Shown here: one piece after another, positions 55,810 through 64,000 of the stretch
How positions within the stretch are numbered: the first letter of the stretch is position 1
How the letters are laid out: every line of letters starts with the position of its first letter
Source: Gammaproteobacteria bacterium RIFCSPHIGHO2_12_FULL_36_30
GTDB lineage: Bacteria > Pseudomonadota > Gammaproteobacteria > Coxiellales > Coxiellaceae
Assembly: GCA_001801815.1 (NCBI GenBank)
Contig: MGXU01000010.1
Span: forward strand, 124,001-188,000
Direction: 5' to 3'
Length of the DNA stretch: 64,000 nt
Translations under genes and position numbers: made by a program
Notes under the pieces: model-generated
What the model saw: only the letters and a program-made list of their open reading frames with translations
What the model was told of the DNA's origin: nothing
Database searches by the model: none

Positions 55810-58397
55810 TTTAATTTACTTTCACTCCATTTTATCACATCACGCAACCTATCTGACAATCCCGCCACATCATCTCCACCACCTTGCGCCAAATCAGGTC
55901 GACCGCCACCCTTTCCACCAGCATGTTTTAATAAATCAGGTGCGGTAATTTTTGCAATATTATCTTTGCTGACAGCGGCAATAAAAATAATTTTATTATC
56001 AACAACGGATGCTAATAAAATGATATATGAATTTAATTGCTGTTTTAATTGATCAATCATATGCAACATTGATTCACGATCTGCAGCGTCACATTTCTCA
56101 ATTAAAATATTCACATCCTTTATTTTTTTTGCGCGTGAAGATAATGAACCTGTGCTATGATGCGCTGCTTTTTGTTTTGCACTTGATAATTCTTTTGTTA
56201 ATTGTTTATTTTGTTCTAAAATTTGCGAAAATTTATCGGTGATTTGTTCGCGCGAAACTTTTAATGCGTCTGCAATTTTTTGCAATTGTTTTTCACCTGC
56301 AGAAATATATTCTAGTGCTTGCAAACCAGTGACTGCTTCGATGCGTCGAATTCCTGCAGCACAAGCAGATTCGGAAATAATTTTAAATAAACCAATATCG
56401 CCAGTTCGCTCAACGTGCGTTCCGCCACAAATTTCAGTTGAAAAATCACCCATCGACACAACACGCACTTCATCTGCATATTTTTCGGAAAATAAAGCCA
56501 TCGCGCCAGATTTTTTTGCATCGTCTAATGATTTTATTGTTGTTGTGGAAATAACATTCGCCATAATTTGTTGATTAATTATTTTTTCTATTTGAAAAAT
56601 TTCATCTTGTGTTAATGCTGATGTGTGTGAGAAATCAAAACGCAATCGTTTTGAATCAACGAGCGAACCTTTTTGCACAACGTGATCACCCAATACTTCG
56701 CGCAATGCAGCGTGTAATAAATGTGTTGCGGAATGATTTAATTTTGTTTGTTCGCGTGATGCATTAACTTCCGCTTTTACTTTTGTTTTCACCGATAATT
56801 CACCGTCAATCATTTTTCCTTCGTGCAAAATAACCGTACCCTTTTTTTGTGTATCAGTTACGTGAAATTTTCCACCAGAAAAAATAAGATAACCTGAATC
56901 TCCAATTTGTCCGCCTGATTCAGCATAAAAGGGTGTTTGATCCAATATCACAACGCCCTGCTCGCCTTTTTTTAAGTGTTTCACAGGTTTAAAATCACTG
57001 AGCAATGTCACAACCGTTCCTTCGTCACACATTTTTTCATAACCAGTGAAAATAGTTTCACCTGATAAGTGTAGTTGTTGAGTTTGCTCGCGATTAAATT
57101 GTTGTGATTGTTGTGATTGTTCGCGTTGCTTTAACATTAATGCATTAAATCCTGCATCATCCCACGTTAAATTTCTTTCTTTTGCAATATCAATTGTTAA
57201 ATCAGGTGGAAAACCGTATGTGTCATATAATTGAAACATTAATTGTCCGTCAATTTTTTTCGTTTTTGACTCTGCTAATTCTTTATCGAGAATTTTTAAT
57301 CCGTGTGATAATGTTTTTGCAAATTGATTTTCTTCTTGCTCAATTATTTTTTCAATTTGTTTTTGTGATTTAATTAATTGCGGATATGCTTCACCCATTT
57401 CTTTTGCTAATGCAGAAACTAATTTATAAAAAAATGGTTTGTCACATCCTAATTTAAATCCATATCGTGCAGCACGTCGAATAATTCTTCGCAAAACATA
57501 TCCACGTCCTTCGTTTGAAGGTGTAACACCATCCATAATTAAAAATGATGCGGAGCGAATGTGATCGACGATGACGCGCATCGGCGTTGCTTTTGTGTCA
57601 TTGCAATTTACAATTTTGCTGAGTGCTTTTAATAAAGATTGAAAAATATCAATATCATAATTATCATGAACACCTTGCATTACAGCTGCAATTCGCTCTA
57701 AACCCATTCCAGTATCAACACATGGTTTTGGCAACGGCGATAATTGTCCTGAAATATCGCGATTAAATTGCATGAAAACTAAATTCCAAATTTCAGTATA
57801 GCGATCACCATCCGCATCTTTTGATCCTGGCGGACCACCTGCAACTGATGGACCGTGATCATAAAAAATTTCTGTGCAAGGACCGCAGGGACCTGTGTCG
57901 CCCATCGACCAAAAATTATCTTTTTCGTCGCAACGAGAAAAACGTTTTGGATCTACTTTAATTTCATCCAACCAAATTTTTTCTGATTCTTTATCATCAT
58001 GAAAAACAGTGACCCATAATTTTTCTTGCGGAATTTTTAAATCGTTTGTTAAAAAATTCCAGGCAAATTTAATTGCGTCGATTTTAAAATAATCACCGAA
58101 ACTAAAATTGCCGAGCATTTCGAAAAAAGTGTGATGGCGTTTTGTGTAACCGACATTTTCTAAATCATTGTGTTTTCCGCCAGCGCGAACGCAACGCTGC
58201 GAACTCACCGCGCGCGTATATTTTCTTTTTTCAACGCCTAAAAAAACTTCTTTGAATTGCACCATGCCGGCGTTGGTAAATAATAATGTTGAGTCATTAA
58301 TCGGCACGAGCGAACTACTAGGAACTTCGGTGTGATTATTTTTTTTGAAATAATCAAGAAATGCGGTGCGGAGTGAGTTGGTGGTTGTGTGTGGCAT
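55806..58397 (-). CDS. alaS: Alanyl-tRNA synthetase
   Basis: An 863-residue class II synthetase. Motifs: [44 protein letters not shown] (catalytic core), [17 protein letters not shown], the editing domain with [24 protein letters not shown] and the [16 protein letters not shown] zinc site, and a C-Ala domain ending with [13 protein letters not shown]. It charges tRNA-Ala and edits Ser/Gly. It starts 2 bases after the NYN gene stop, so the two share a transcript. Confidence 0.97.
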   Translation of the reverse strand: MPHTTTNSLRTAFLDYFKKNNHTEVPSSSLVPINDSTLLFTNAGMVQFKEVFLGVEKRKYTRAVSSQRCVRAGGKHNDLENVGYTKRHHTFFEMLGNFSFGDYFKIDAIKFAWNFLTNDLKIPQEKLWVTVFHDDKESEKIWLDEIKVDPKRFSRCDEKDNFWSMGDTGPCGPCTEIFYDHGPSVAGGPPGSKDADGDRYTEIWNLVFMQFNRDISGQLSPLPKPCVDTGMGLERIAAVMQGVHDNYDIDIFQSLLKALSKIVNCNDTKATPMRVIVDHIRSASFLIMDGVTPSNEGRGYVLRRIIRRAARYGFKLGCDKPFFYKLVSALAKEMGEAYPQLIKSQKQIEKIIEQEENQFAKTLSHGLKILDKELAESKTKKIDGQLMFQLYDTYGFPPDLTIDIAKERNLTWDDAGFNALMLKQREQSQQSQQFNREQTQQLHLSGETIFTGYEKMCDEGTVVTLLSDFKPVKHLKKGEQGVVILDQTPFYAESGGQIGDSGYLIFSGGKFHVTDTQKKGTVILHEGKMIDGELSVKTKVKAEVNASREQTKLNHSATHLLHAALREVLGDHVVQKGSLVDSKRLRFDFSHTSALTQDEIFQIEKIINQQIMANVISTTTIKSLDDAKKSGAMALFSEKYADEVRVVSMGDFSTEICGGTHVERTGDIGLFKIISESACAAGIRRIEAVTGLQALEYISAGEKQLQKIADALKVSREQITDKFSQILEQNKQLTKELSSAKQKAAHHSTGSLSSRAKKIKDVNILIEKCDAADRESMLHMIDQLKQQLNSYIILLASVVDNKIIFIAAVSKDNIAKITAPDLLKHAGGKGGGRPDLAQGGGDDVAGLSDRLRDVIKWSESKLN

Positions 58398-58399
58398 TG

Positions 58400-59041
58400 T
58401 TACCAGCCTGTTGGTTTATAAATAATATTATTGCCTGGGATTTTATCAGGTAATTGAGAATTTTGCAGGAGGTGATGGCGGATATGCTTAATAAAATCAG
58501 CGTAACTAGCTAATTGCCTTGATGGCTTTCTGTTTATATTTACATCCGGAAAAACAAGACCGATATTTTTAGAATGCTGATTTTTCACTAATCGCAAAGC
58601 TTCTGTCAAATCACTGTCATTTGATACAATCACAGCGCAATCGTATTGATTCATCCAGGCATCATTCAAAATATGCAGCGCCATATTTACATCCGATCCT
58701 TTTTCTTCTGTTTTATATACTTTGATAAATTCGGGTGGCGGGTTAACAACTTTAGCCCTAATTTCATGAGTAAGATAATGTCCGTAATGAATTGTTAGCT
58801 CAGGAATAAATTGAGCGATTGCTTGCAAATAATATCTTTGTCGTTGTCTTGCTTCGCGATTTCCTTCCCGATCTGAAATATGCGCGGTGAAATAATGTAT
58901 CGCATTAATATTGTGTTTGTCGTCTAGCAAGCTAGAAAATAATATTTTAAGATCAAGCCATTTGTACGGGGAATTTTTTAAACAACCATAATACAAATTA
59001 AAACCATCTATATAAACAGATGTACGTTGTTGTGAAAGCAT
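58400..59041 (-). CDS. NYN-domain (LabA-like PIN) protein
   Basis: The 213-residue protein has the NYN/PIN-like nuclease pattern: [13 protein letters not shown] with the first Asp near residue 12, [12 protein letters not shown] and [14 protein letters not shown] with further acidic residues. NYN proteins are usually RNases; substrate unknown. The ATG must be this one because the first catalytic Asp lies 12 residues in. Its leader contains a structured RNA with a terminator (59045-59115). It lies between recX and alaS, and is co-transcribed with alaS. Confidence 0.85.
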   Translation of the reverse strand: MLSQQRTSVYIDGFNLYYGCLKNSPYKWLDLKILFSSLLDDKHNINAIHYFTAHISDREGNREARQRQRYYLQAIAQFIPELTIHYGHYLTHEIRAKVVNPPPEFIKVYKTEEKGSDVNMALHILNDAWMNQYDCAVIVSNDSDLTEALRLVKNQHSKNIGLVFPDVNINRKPSRQLASYADFIKHIRHHLLQNSQLPDKIPGNNIIYKPTGW

Positions 59042-59044
59042 AAT

Positions 59045-59115
59045 ACAACTCCATAAAAAACAAGGGCCTCAAAAGAGGCCCTGCGCCCTAGGAGGAAATT
59101 CCTAGGGGGAGTTGT
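59045..59115 (-). promoter_or_regulatory. Closed three-way RNA fold with terminator over the NYN-alaS start
   Basis: Read on the minus strand: outer helix ACAACUCC (59115-59108) with GGAGUUGU (59052-59045), 8 perfect pairs; hairpin CCCUAGGA/UCCUAGGG (59107-59100 with 59093-59086), loop AUUUCC; and hairpin AGGGCCUC-UUUU-GAGGCCCU (59082-59063) followed by six U. The outer helix covers the GGAG ribosome-binding site 3-7 bases before the NYN ATG. The second hairpin is a canonical terminator, only about 14 bases before that ATG. Confidence 0.75.
59055..59082 (-). terminator. Intrinsic terminator or attenuator upstream of NYN-alaS
   Basis: AGGGCCTC-TTTT-GAGGCCCT stem of 8 bp, then a TG and six T on the minus strand. 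It ends the recA-recX transcript, or acts as an attenuator for NYN-alaS, since no promoter fits between it and the NYN start. Confidence 0.85.
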
Positions 59116-59159
59116 GATGTAATTATGGCACAAAAAAATTCTCTGTCAATACCGTGTTT

Positions 59160-59585
59160 TTAAGCGTGAAATAGCATATTAATTATTTCAAAACTATATC
59201 CACGATAGGATAAAAAACGAAATTGTTCTGCTTTTTCAGTTTGGTTTTTGGGTGGATTTGCGAATTTATGTTTCCAGACAGTGAGTAATTGTGTTTGCCA
59301 ATCAGCAGAATGTGCATCGACTGCTTCTGCAATTAATTTTTCATTTACTCCACGTTCGCGTAATTCTGCTGCGATGCGAATGGGGCCGAAACCGGCTTGT
59401 TTGCGGGAACGTACGTATGCGTGAGCGAAACGTGAATCGCTTTGTAAATCTTTTTCGGATAAAAAATTTAATTCGGTTTCGATTTCTTTTTCGGGGAAAT
59501 TTTTTACTAATAGTTTTTGTTTTAATTCAAAACGTGAATGTTCGCGGCGGGATAGATAATCAATTGCTTTTTTACGAACACTCAT
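59160..59585 (-). CDS. recX: Regulatory protein RecX
   Basis: A 141-residue helical-repeat protein with RxxHSRFELKQKL (YLSRREHSRFELKQKLLVKNF), LQSDSRFAHAYVRSRKQAGFGPIRIAAELRERGV and a C-terminal KAEQFRFLSYRGYSFEIINMLF. RecX modulates RecA filaments. It lies downstream of recA, with repeats E and D between. Confidence 0.93.
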   Translation of the reverse strand: MSVRKKAIDYLSRREHSRFELKQKLLVKNFPEKEIETELNFLSEKDLQSDSRFAHAYVRSRKQAGFGPIRIAAELRERGVNEKLIAEAVDAHSADWQTQLLTVWKHKFANPPKNQTEKAEQFRFLSYRGYSFEIINMLFHA

Positions 59586-59590
59586 ATATC

Positions 59591-59619
59591 GGCGTGGTCG
59601 CTGGCGCTTCCACTTCCAT
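59591..59619 (+). repeat. 29-bp GC-rich repeat, family E, copy 4
   Basis: Identical to copies at 30328 and 38702. It lies 12 bases from a D-family copy in the recX-recA gap. Confidence 0.9.
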
Positions 59620-59630
59620 CGCTGTAAGTT

Positions 59631-59685
59631 GGGTCACTGCAAAACGCCCTTGTTCCACTCGCTGCACGAGTTTCACGCGGGCTTC
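59631..59685 (-). repeat. GC-rich interspersed repeat, family D, copy 3
   Basis: Reverse-strand copy of the element at 23704 and 36080, in the recX-recA gap. The middle (CGAGTGCAG region) differs, with a small rearrangement, while both ends match. Confidence 0.82.
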
Positions 59686-59728
59686 TGTAACGCCGCGCCA
59701 GCTCATGCATCGCTCCATCTCTTCATGC

Positions 59729-60796
59729 TTATGCTTCGATCAAATCATCTTCTTCCATCGCAACTTTTGATTTTGATTTTTTTGTTGCAACATCCACAGT
59801 TGTTTTTCCAGGCAACAAAATATCACGCAATTTTTTTTCGATTTCTTGCGCGATGGATTTATTTTCTTTTAAATAATCGCGTACGTTATCTTTGCCTTGC
59901 CCAATTCGCGCGCCTTGATATGTGTACCACGCGCCGGATTTTTCAACAATATTATTTGCCACACCTAATTCAATTAATTCACCTTCGCGAGAAATTCCTT
60001 CGCCGTATAAAATTTCAAAATCAACTTGACGAAATGGTGGCGCAACTTTATTTTTCACCACTTTCACGCGCGTTTCATTTCCTAATACTTCTTCACCTTT
60101 TTTAATTGCGCCAGTTCTGCGAATATCTAAACGCACTGATGCATAAAATTTTAATGCATTACCGCCCGTTGTTGTTTCTGGATTACCAAACATTACGCCT
60201 ATTTTCATGCGAATTTGATTAATAAAAATAACGAGTGTGTTTGATTTTTTAATATTAGAAGTTAATTTACGAAGCGCTTGTGACATTAATCGTGCTTGCA
60301 AACCCATATGTGAATCGCCCATGTCGCCTTCAATTTCAGCGCGCGGCGTTAATGCAGCAACTGAATCGACGACAACCATATCAACTGCGCCAGATCGAAC
60401 CAACATATCTGTAATTTCTAAACCTTGTTCGCCAGTATCTGGTTGCGAAACTAATAATGTTTTAGAATCAACACCTAATTTTTCTGCATAAGCTAAATCT
60501 AATGCGTGTTCCGCATCGACAAATGCAGCTGTTCCGCCTGCTTTTTGACAAGCTGCGATTGTTTGTAATGTTAAAGTTGTTTTCCCAGATGATTCAGGAC
60601 CGTAAATTTCAACAACGCGTCCGCGCGGCAAACCGCCAATTCCTAATGCAACATCCAATCCGAGCGAGCCAGTGGAAATAACATCAATATCAGGCGCTGT
60701 TTTATCATCACCCAAACTCATAATCGCGCCGCGGCCGAATTGTTTTTCAATTTGTGCTAATGCTGCGCTTAATGCTTTGCTTTTATCTTCGCTCAT
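59729..60796 (-). CDS. recA: Recombinase RecA
   Basis: Start at the second ATG ([13 protein letters not shown]; 355 residues), which has GGAG 7 bases upstream; the first, two codons earlier, is too close to it. Walker [17 protein letters not shown], Walker [14 protein letters not shown]1/L2 loop regions and [35 protein letters not shown]. It drives recombination and SOS induction. No LexA box is evident. Confidence 0.98.
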   Translation of the reverse strand: MSEDKSKALSAALAQIEKQFGRGAIMSLGDDKTAPDIDVISTGSLGLDVALGIGGLPRGRVVEIYGPESSGKTTLTLQTIAACQKAGGTAAFVDAEHALDLAYAEKLGVDSKTLLVSQPDTGEQGLEITDMLVRSGAVDMVVVDSVAALTPRAEIEGDMGDSHMGLQARLMSQALRKLTSNIKKSNTLVIFINQIRMKIGVMFGNPETTTGGNALKFYASVRLDIRRTGAIKKGEEVLGNETRVKVVKNKVAPPFRQVDFEILYGEGISREGELIELGVANNIVEKSGAWYTYQGARIGQGKDNVRDYLKENKSIAQEIEKKLRDILLPGKTTVDVATKKSKSKVAMEEDDLIEA

Positions 60797-60962
60797 TTCC
60801 ATGCTCCACGTTAAAAAAATTTACGGGTATTATTTCACAAAGCAATCGGGATTTATATACGGGTTTTGTGTTTTTTACAGTACTTTAATTAACGGCGAAA
60901 TTTTTTGTTCAAAATCGCGTAGTAAATAAACAAAATAAATTTATAGCGTGGGAGGTAGTATC

Positions 60963-60998
60963 GAAAAAACCTTGCTCCGTCGGTAATAGAGCAAGGTG
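60963..60998 (-). terminator. Terminator of the outer-membrane protein gene at 61028
   Basis: A 9-bp stem ACCTTGCTC (60969-60977) / GAGCAAGGT (60989-60997), 11-base loop, with six T on the minus strand. Confidence 0.8.
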
Positions 60999-61027
60999 TT
61001 TTTCTGTCATCATGACAATGTAAAGTC

Positions 61028-61702
61028 CTAGTTGAACAAGTAAGTAGCGTATGCCATTGCTTGGCCTTGTGCATTTTTGAGCTTACCAGTTGTAGCGCCA
61101 CTACCAAGATTAATATTGCTGTACCAAGTGTAGTCGTATTCCAAACCAGCATTCCAGTGGTGACATACATCAAACATCACACCAACACCTGCGAGTGGTC
61201 CAACCAATGTTTTTGTGGTTGAAAAACCAGGTATGCTGTATTTCCAACTACCTGCTTCAACACCAGCACTTAAATATGGTGTTGCAGTACCCATACGTTT
61301 ACCAAAATGCACAGCAGCGCCACCTTGGAAATTATTTTTAATGCTGGAGATGTTAGTTGTTGAGAGCGTGATTAAATTCGCATTCAAGCTGTTATACATT
61401 GCATTACCAACGATCGCGAGATAAAGATTGTTGCTAAATACAGTTTGATAACCGCCTAACAAACCACCCAAGAAAGAATTAACACCGTTTCTGATGCTTG
61501 CTGTAGTGCCGCCGGCAGTGAATGTTTCGTCTGTGTTGAACGTACCCATTCCTGCTGTTGCGCCTAAGAAAAAGCCTGTTTGATTAGATGGCTGTGCTGT
61601 TGTTGATGCTAATGCCATATGATCTGGACCGCCTGCAAATGCAGTTGCTGTCAATGCAACCAACGATACAATTGCGCCCGTTTTTACGATTGTTTTTAAC
61701 AT
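61028..61702 (-). CDS. Opa-like outer-membrane beta-barrel protein 2
   Basis: 224 residues from MLKTIVKTGAIVSLVALTATAFA (GGAG 7 bases upstream; in-frame ATGs farther upstream are weaker). The signal peptide is cleaved near AFA-GG. QTGFFLGATAGMGTFNTD and repeated strands such as KRMGTATPYLSAGVEAGSWKY end with QAMAYATYLFN, a barrel-end strand with terminal aromatic. Related in style, not closely in sequence, to 44559-45377. Followed by a strong terminator. Confidence 0.8.
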   Translation of the reverse strand: MLKTIVKTGAIVSLVALTATAFAGGPDHMALASTTAQPSNQTGFFLGATAGMGTFNTDETFTAGGTTASIRNGVNSFLGGLLGGYQTVFSNNLYLAIVGNAMYNSLNANLITLSTTNISSIKNNFQGGAAVHFGKRMGTATPYLSAGVEAGSWKYSIPGFSTTKTLVGPLAGVGVMFDVCHHWNAGLEYDYTWYSNINLGSGATTGKLKNAQGQAMAYATYLFN

Positions 61703-61839
61703 TGTTTTCTCCATAACAAATTTTACAATAAAAAAAGCAGGCGAACTGTAACGAAGTTTTTGTGAGAAAGCAATCAAGAAATGTGAGTAATTTTTGTGAG
61801 CGAGATTTTAATGAAAATTTATTATGAGTTTTGTGTTTT

Positions 61840-62181
61840 TTATAATGCAAGTACTTGACGTAGCGCTTCATCGATTAAATTCATTTCATAAACTGATAAA
61901 ATACCTTCGAAATGAATAAATCTTTTTTTATCAAGCGCACGAAGTTGATCAAGCACTGCGCACACATTGTAATTATTAAAATGAATTTTAATACTGAGCG
62001 GCGGTTTTTCTGGAGCTTGTGTTGATAATGGAATTGCAATTACCGTGCGACGCGCGGCATTAATGGGCGAAGCGCCGACCAAAACCCAAGGACGCGTTTT
62101 CTTTTGCTCGCTACCTTGCGTCAAATGTTCTTCAACCAAATACACATCGCCACGTTTAAAATTATTTGTCATCCAATCCAT
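61840..62181 (-). CDS. MazF/PemK family endoribonuclease toxin
   Basis: A 113-residue (or 110 from the ATG at 62172) MazF-like protein: FKRGDVYLVEEHLTQGSEQKKTRPWVLVGASPINAARRTVIAIPLST and CAVLDQLRALDKKRFIHFEGILS. MazF toxins cleave mRNA at specific sequences. It overlaps the antitoxin end by 11-20 bp, the usual toxin-second arrangement. Last gene of the unit. Confidence 0.88.
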   Translation of the reverse strand: MDWMTNNFKRGDVYLVEEHLTQGSEQKKTRPWVLVGASPINAARRTVIAIPLSTQAPEKPPLSIKIHFNNYNVCAVLDQLRALDKKRFIHFEGILSVYEMNLIDEALRQVLAL

Positions 62182-62395
62182 CCCGATTAAATTCTGTATC
62201 CCATGTTTCTATTTCTGCATTTAAAGCAGTGCTTTCTTCAAGTGACTTAGCACACAAAAAAAGATTTTTTTCTCGCGCAATAATTTCTTTTTCCAAAAGC
62301 GCTGCAATGACTTTGCTGCGTTCTCGTGCCGGTATAATTGCCCTCATTCGTGCCACCAATTGGTCTGAAAAAGAAAACATTACTTTTGCTGTCAT
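62162..62395 (-). CDS. Antitoxin partner of the MazF-like toxin
   Basis: A 77-residue protein: MTAKVMFSFSDQLVARMRAIIPARERSKVIAALLEKEI is a ribbon-helix-helix DNA-binding domain, and the rest (SLEESTALNAEIETWDTEFNRDGLDD) is an acidic tail suited to blocking the toxin. GGAG precedes the ATG. A promoter and palindrome lie upstream. Confidence 0.85.
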   Translation of the reverse strand: MTAKVMFSFSDQLVARMRAIIPARERSKVIAALLEKEIIAREKNLFLCAKSLEESTALNAEIETWDTEFNRDGLDDK

Positions 62396-62416
62396 TGTCG
62401 CATCTCCGATTTTATA

Positions 62417-62450
62417 TCTATATTATATATTATAGATTATATAAAAGCAA
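62417..62450 (-). promoter_or_regulatory. Promoter and palindromic operator of the MazF-type module
   Basis: Minus strand: TTGCTT (62450-62445), 17 bp, TATAAT (62427-62422). The palindrome TCTATATTATATATTATAGA (62417-62436), with one mismatched pair, covers the -10, where an RHH antitoxin would be expected to bind. Confidence 0.6.
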
Positions 62451-62611
62451 TATGCGCAAAAACATTCGCAAGAATATTTATCTTGTTTTTTATCAAGTAA
62501 TTATGAAATATATTGAAATTATAGTCTTAACCTTCATTCACTTTTCAAATCGTGAGCTATATTTTACGAATGCCGTTCATTTCACATAAGGATAATACAG
62601 AAGAGGTGCGT

Positions 62612-63196
62612 ATGAAATTCAAGAAAATATGGATTGGGTGCGTAATATCGATTGTGTTGTTTCCAATCACGATGGTGTTTCCTTCTGATACTGGATGCAT
62701 AACAAATAACACCCCATACACAATTCAACTCTATAATTGGCAAATTGTTCATCAGGACAATCCTGATGCTGGCATTATCTATTTTATTGACTTTTATGTG
62801 AATGGTTCTAACTATGCACCATCGGGCGCATTCACAATAACTATGGGACCACAGGAGACTCGTTGTTTTCAAATTTATACTGGTGGCGGAGAAGGTCAAG
62901 GCATTCAGGGCGATGTATATGTCTTTCCACAAACAATACCTGGCGCAGGAGTAATGCCTGTAACGATAACTAAAAATTATCAATTGGGTAACATATACTT
63001 GTACAATCCAGATGTGGGATATTTTGATATGGATCGTAGTACAACCAGCAATTGTGTTGGCAGACAGACTTACATGAATCGAAATGGTAACACTATCCAT
63101 ATCAATTGCACTGATTCTAAATTTCCATGCATGGGATCATGCCCAATTCCAGACCCTCGAGGAGGAAAAGTTGGCGGGATGCCTCACGTCAATTGA
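62612..63196 (+). CDS. Secreted protein of unknown function
   Basis: 194 residues from MKFKKIWIGCVISIVLFPITMVFPSDTGC; GAGGTG lies before the ATG. A signal peptide is followed by a beta-rich mature part with several cysteines, PYTIQLYNWQIVHQDNP and ETRCFQIYTGGGEGQG, and a Pro/Gly-rich C-terminus. I recognise no family. Codon usage is less AT-biased at points, and it stands alone beside a toxin-antitoxin module, which would fit acquired DNA. Confidence 0.7.
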   Translation: MKFKKIWIGCVISIVLFPITMVFPSDTGCITNNTPYTIQLYNWQIVHQDNPDAGIIYFIDFYVNGSNYAPSGAFTITMGPQETRCFQIYTGGGEGQGIQGDVYVFPQTIPGAGVMPVTITKNYQLGNIYLYNPDVGYFDMDRSTTSNCVGRQTYMNRNGNTIHINCTDSKFPCMGSCPIPDPRGGKVGGMPHVN

Positions 63197-63210
63197 TTGA
63201 CAGGGGCGCA

Positions 63211-64000
63211 CTAATCCCCCGCCACCGTCATGTGATCAATTAAAATTGATCCAGTGCGAATGGAACTGCGAGTGTCAGTGTCATTTGCAATTGCAACAAC
63301 ATCGGCGAATATATTTTTTAAATTTCCTGCGATCGTAATTTCTTCGACGGGAAATTGTATTTCACCGTTATCAATCCAAAAACCAGATGCGCCGCGGGAA
63401 TAATCGCCGGTAGTAATATTTAATCCTTGTCCCATTAATTCGGTGACTAATAATCCGCGGTGCATTTTTTTCATCAACTGTTGTAACGTTACATCAGTAT
63501 CTGAAATTGAAAAATTAAAAACACCGCCGGCATTTCCAGTTGATTGCATTCCTAATTTTCTCGCAGAATAACTGCCTAATGCGTAATTCACTAATTCACC
63601 ATTTTTAATATAATGTTGATCAACGGTTGCAACACCTTCTTGATCAAATGCAGCGCTTCCCATTGCGGATAATAAATGGGGTTGTTGAAAAATGTTAATA
63701 AACGCTGGAAAAATAGGCTTTCCGAGCATGTTTAATAAAAATGAAGATTGACGATATAAATTTCCACCGCTGATGGCTTGCACAAAATGATGTAGTAAAG
63801 ATTTTGCAACAGACGCTTCAAAAATAACAGGACAGGTTTGTGTTTTTATTTTTCTCGCACCTAATCGTTTAATTGTTTTTTCTGCTGCATGTTCTGCAAC
63901 AAAATCAATTGATAATAAATCAGCGGGATTTCGAGCAACAGTATATTCATAATCGCGTTGCATTTGTTGATCATCACTTCCCACAACGCTACAACTGATA
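63211..64000 (-). CDS. pmbA: Metalloprotease PmbA/TldE, C-terminal part (runs off the right edge)
   Basis: The frame is open through the edge (ISCSVVGSDDQQMQRDYEYTVARNPADLL), so the GTG at 63984 is not a start. Later AVAKSLLHHFVQAISGGNLYRQSSFLLNMLG, DQEGVATVDQHYIKNGELVNYALGSYSARKLG, TGNAGG and DYSRGASGFWIDNGEIQFPVEEITIAGNLKNIF are characteristic of PmbA. With TldD it degrades small proteins and processes microcins. About the N-terminal 190 residues are missing. Confidence 0.93.
   Translation of the reverse strand, partial: ISCSVVGSDDQQMQRDYEYTVARNPADLLSIDFVAEHAAEKTIKRLGARKIKTQTCPVIFEASVAKSLLHHFVQAISGGNLYRQSSFLLNMLGKPIFPAFINIFQQPHLLSAMGSAAFDQEGVATVDQHYIKNGELVNYALGSYSARKLGMQSTGNAGGVFNFSISDTDVTLQQLMKKMHRGLLVTELMGQGLNITTGDYSRGASGFWIDNGEIQFPVEEITIAGNLKNIFADVVAIANDTDTRSSIRTGSILIDHMTVAGD

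Noticed and set aside
60797-60900. Possible LexA box upstream of recA (TACTGTAAAAAACAC on the minus strand)
   Set aside because: Only the left half fits the CTGT-N8-ACAG pattern; the right half is missing.

Overview
The window is a visibly AT-rich bacterial chromosome segment, densely packed and with no rRNA, tRNA, CRISPR array or recognisable insertion sequence. The gene set points to a gammaproteobacterium: smc-zipA-ligA, recA-recX-alaS-lysC-csrA, minCDE, sdhE, a monofunctional RelA, rlmD, rpsF-rpsR-rplI-dnaB and a YciA thioesterase. A DUF2608 HAD protein, secreted GDSL lipase, Opa-like outer-membrane barrels and AT-rich coding would fit Legionellales/Coxiellaceae-type bacteria, but placement below class level is an inference.

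Layout. 1-2.1 kb: end of aroC, a BrnT/BrnA toxin-antitoxin pair wedged in front of asd. 2.2-6.0 kb: one unrecognised 1249-residue protein. 6.0-8.0 kb (minus): nadE and an Mth938-like protein. 8.0-13.9 kb: rpsF (with a probable S6:S18 leader RNA), rpsR, a membrane protein, rplI, dnaB, sdhE and an APC permease, interrupted by large hairpin repeats. 14.1-17.6 kb (minus): relA, rlmD. 17.6-18.4 kb: the only long gene-poor stretch, holding a 17-codon ORF with a perfect ribosome-binding site and a very strong terminator. 18.4-25.8 kb: Sel1/SPOR lipoprotein, smc, zipA, ligA. 25.8-28.2 kb: small genes including a HvfA/bufferin-like peptide next to its usual DoxX partner but without the modifying enzymes. 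28.2-31.5 kb (minus): TPR-methyltransferase, mltB, rodA. 31.6-37.2 kb: hybrid histidine kinase overlapping a GDSL lipase tail to tail, BPL_N protein, minCDE. 37.2-41.5 kb: a xylose uptake and isomerase-pathway cassette. 41.5-48.1 kb: prfC, two paralogous Cys-rich exported proteins, an outer-membrane barrel, DUF2608, bioY, bcp and a membrane protein. 48.2-52.5 kb: two AAA/DUF4143 ATPases, each behind a promoter overlaid by perfect palindromes, flanking an L,D-transpeptidase-like protein and a rhomboid. 52.5-60.8 kb (minus): antiporter, small conserved protein, csrA, lysC, alaS, NYN nuclease, recX, recA. 61-64 kb: outer-membrane protein, MazF-type toxin-antitoxin, a secreted protein and the end of pmbA.

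The most distinctive signals lie between genes: a closed three-way RNA fold with an embedded terminator that covers the ribosome-binding site of NYN-alaS; operator-like palindromes on both DUF4143 ATPase promoters; an exact 51-bp in-frame duplication inside one of those ATPases; the isolated 17-residue peptide ending Trp-Val-Pro-stop; an orphan metallophore-like RiPP precursor; and several families of long imperfect palindromes and GC-rich short repeats, some lying inside core operons (rpsR-rplI, alaS-lysC, recA-recX, minC-minD).
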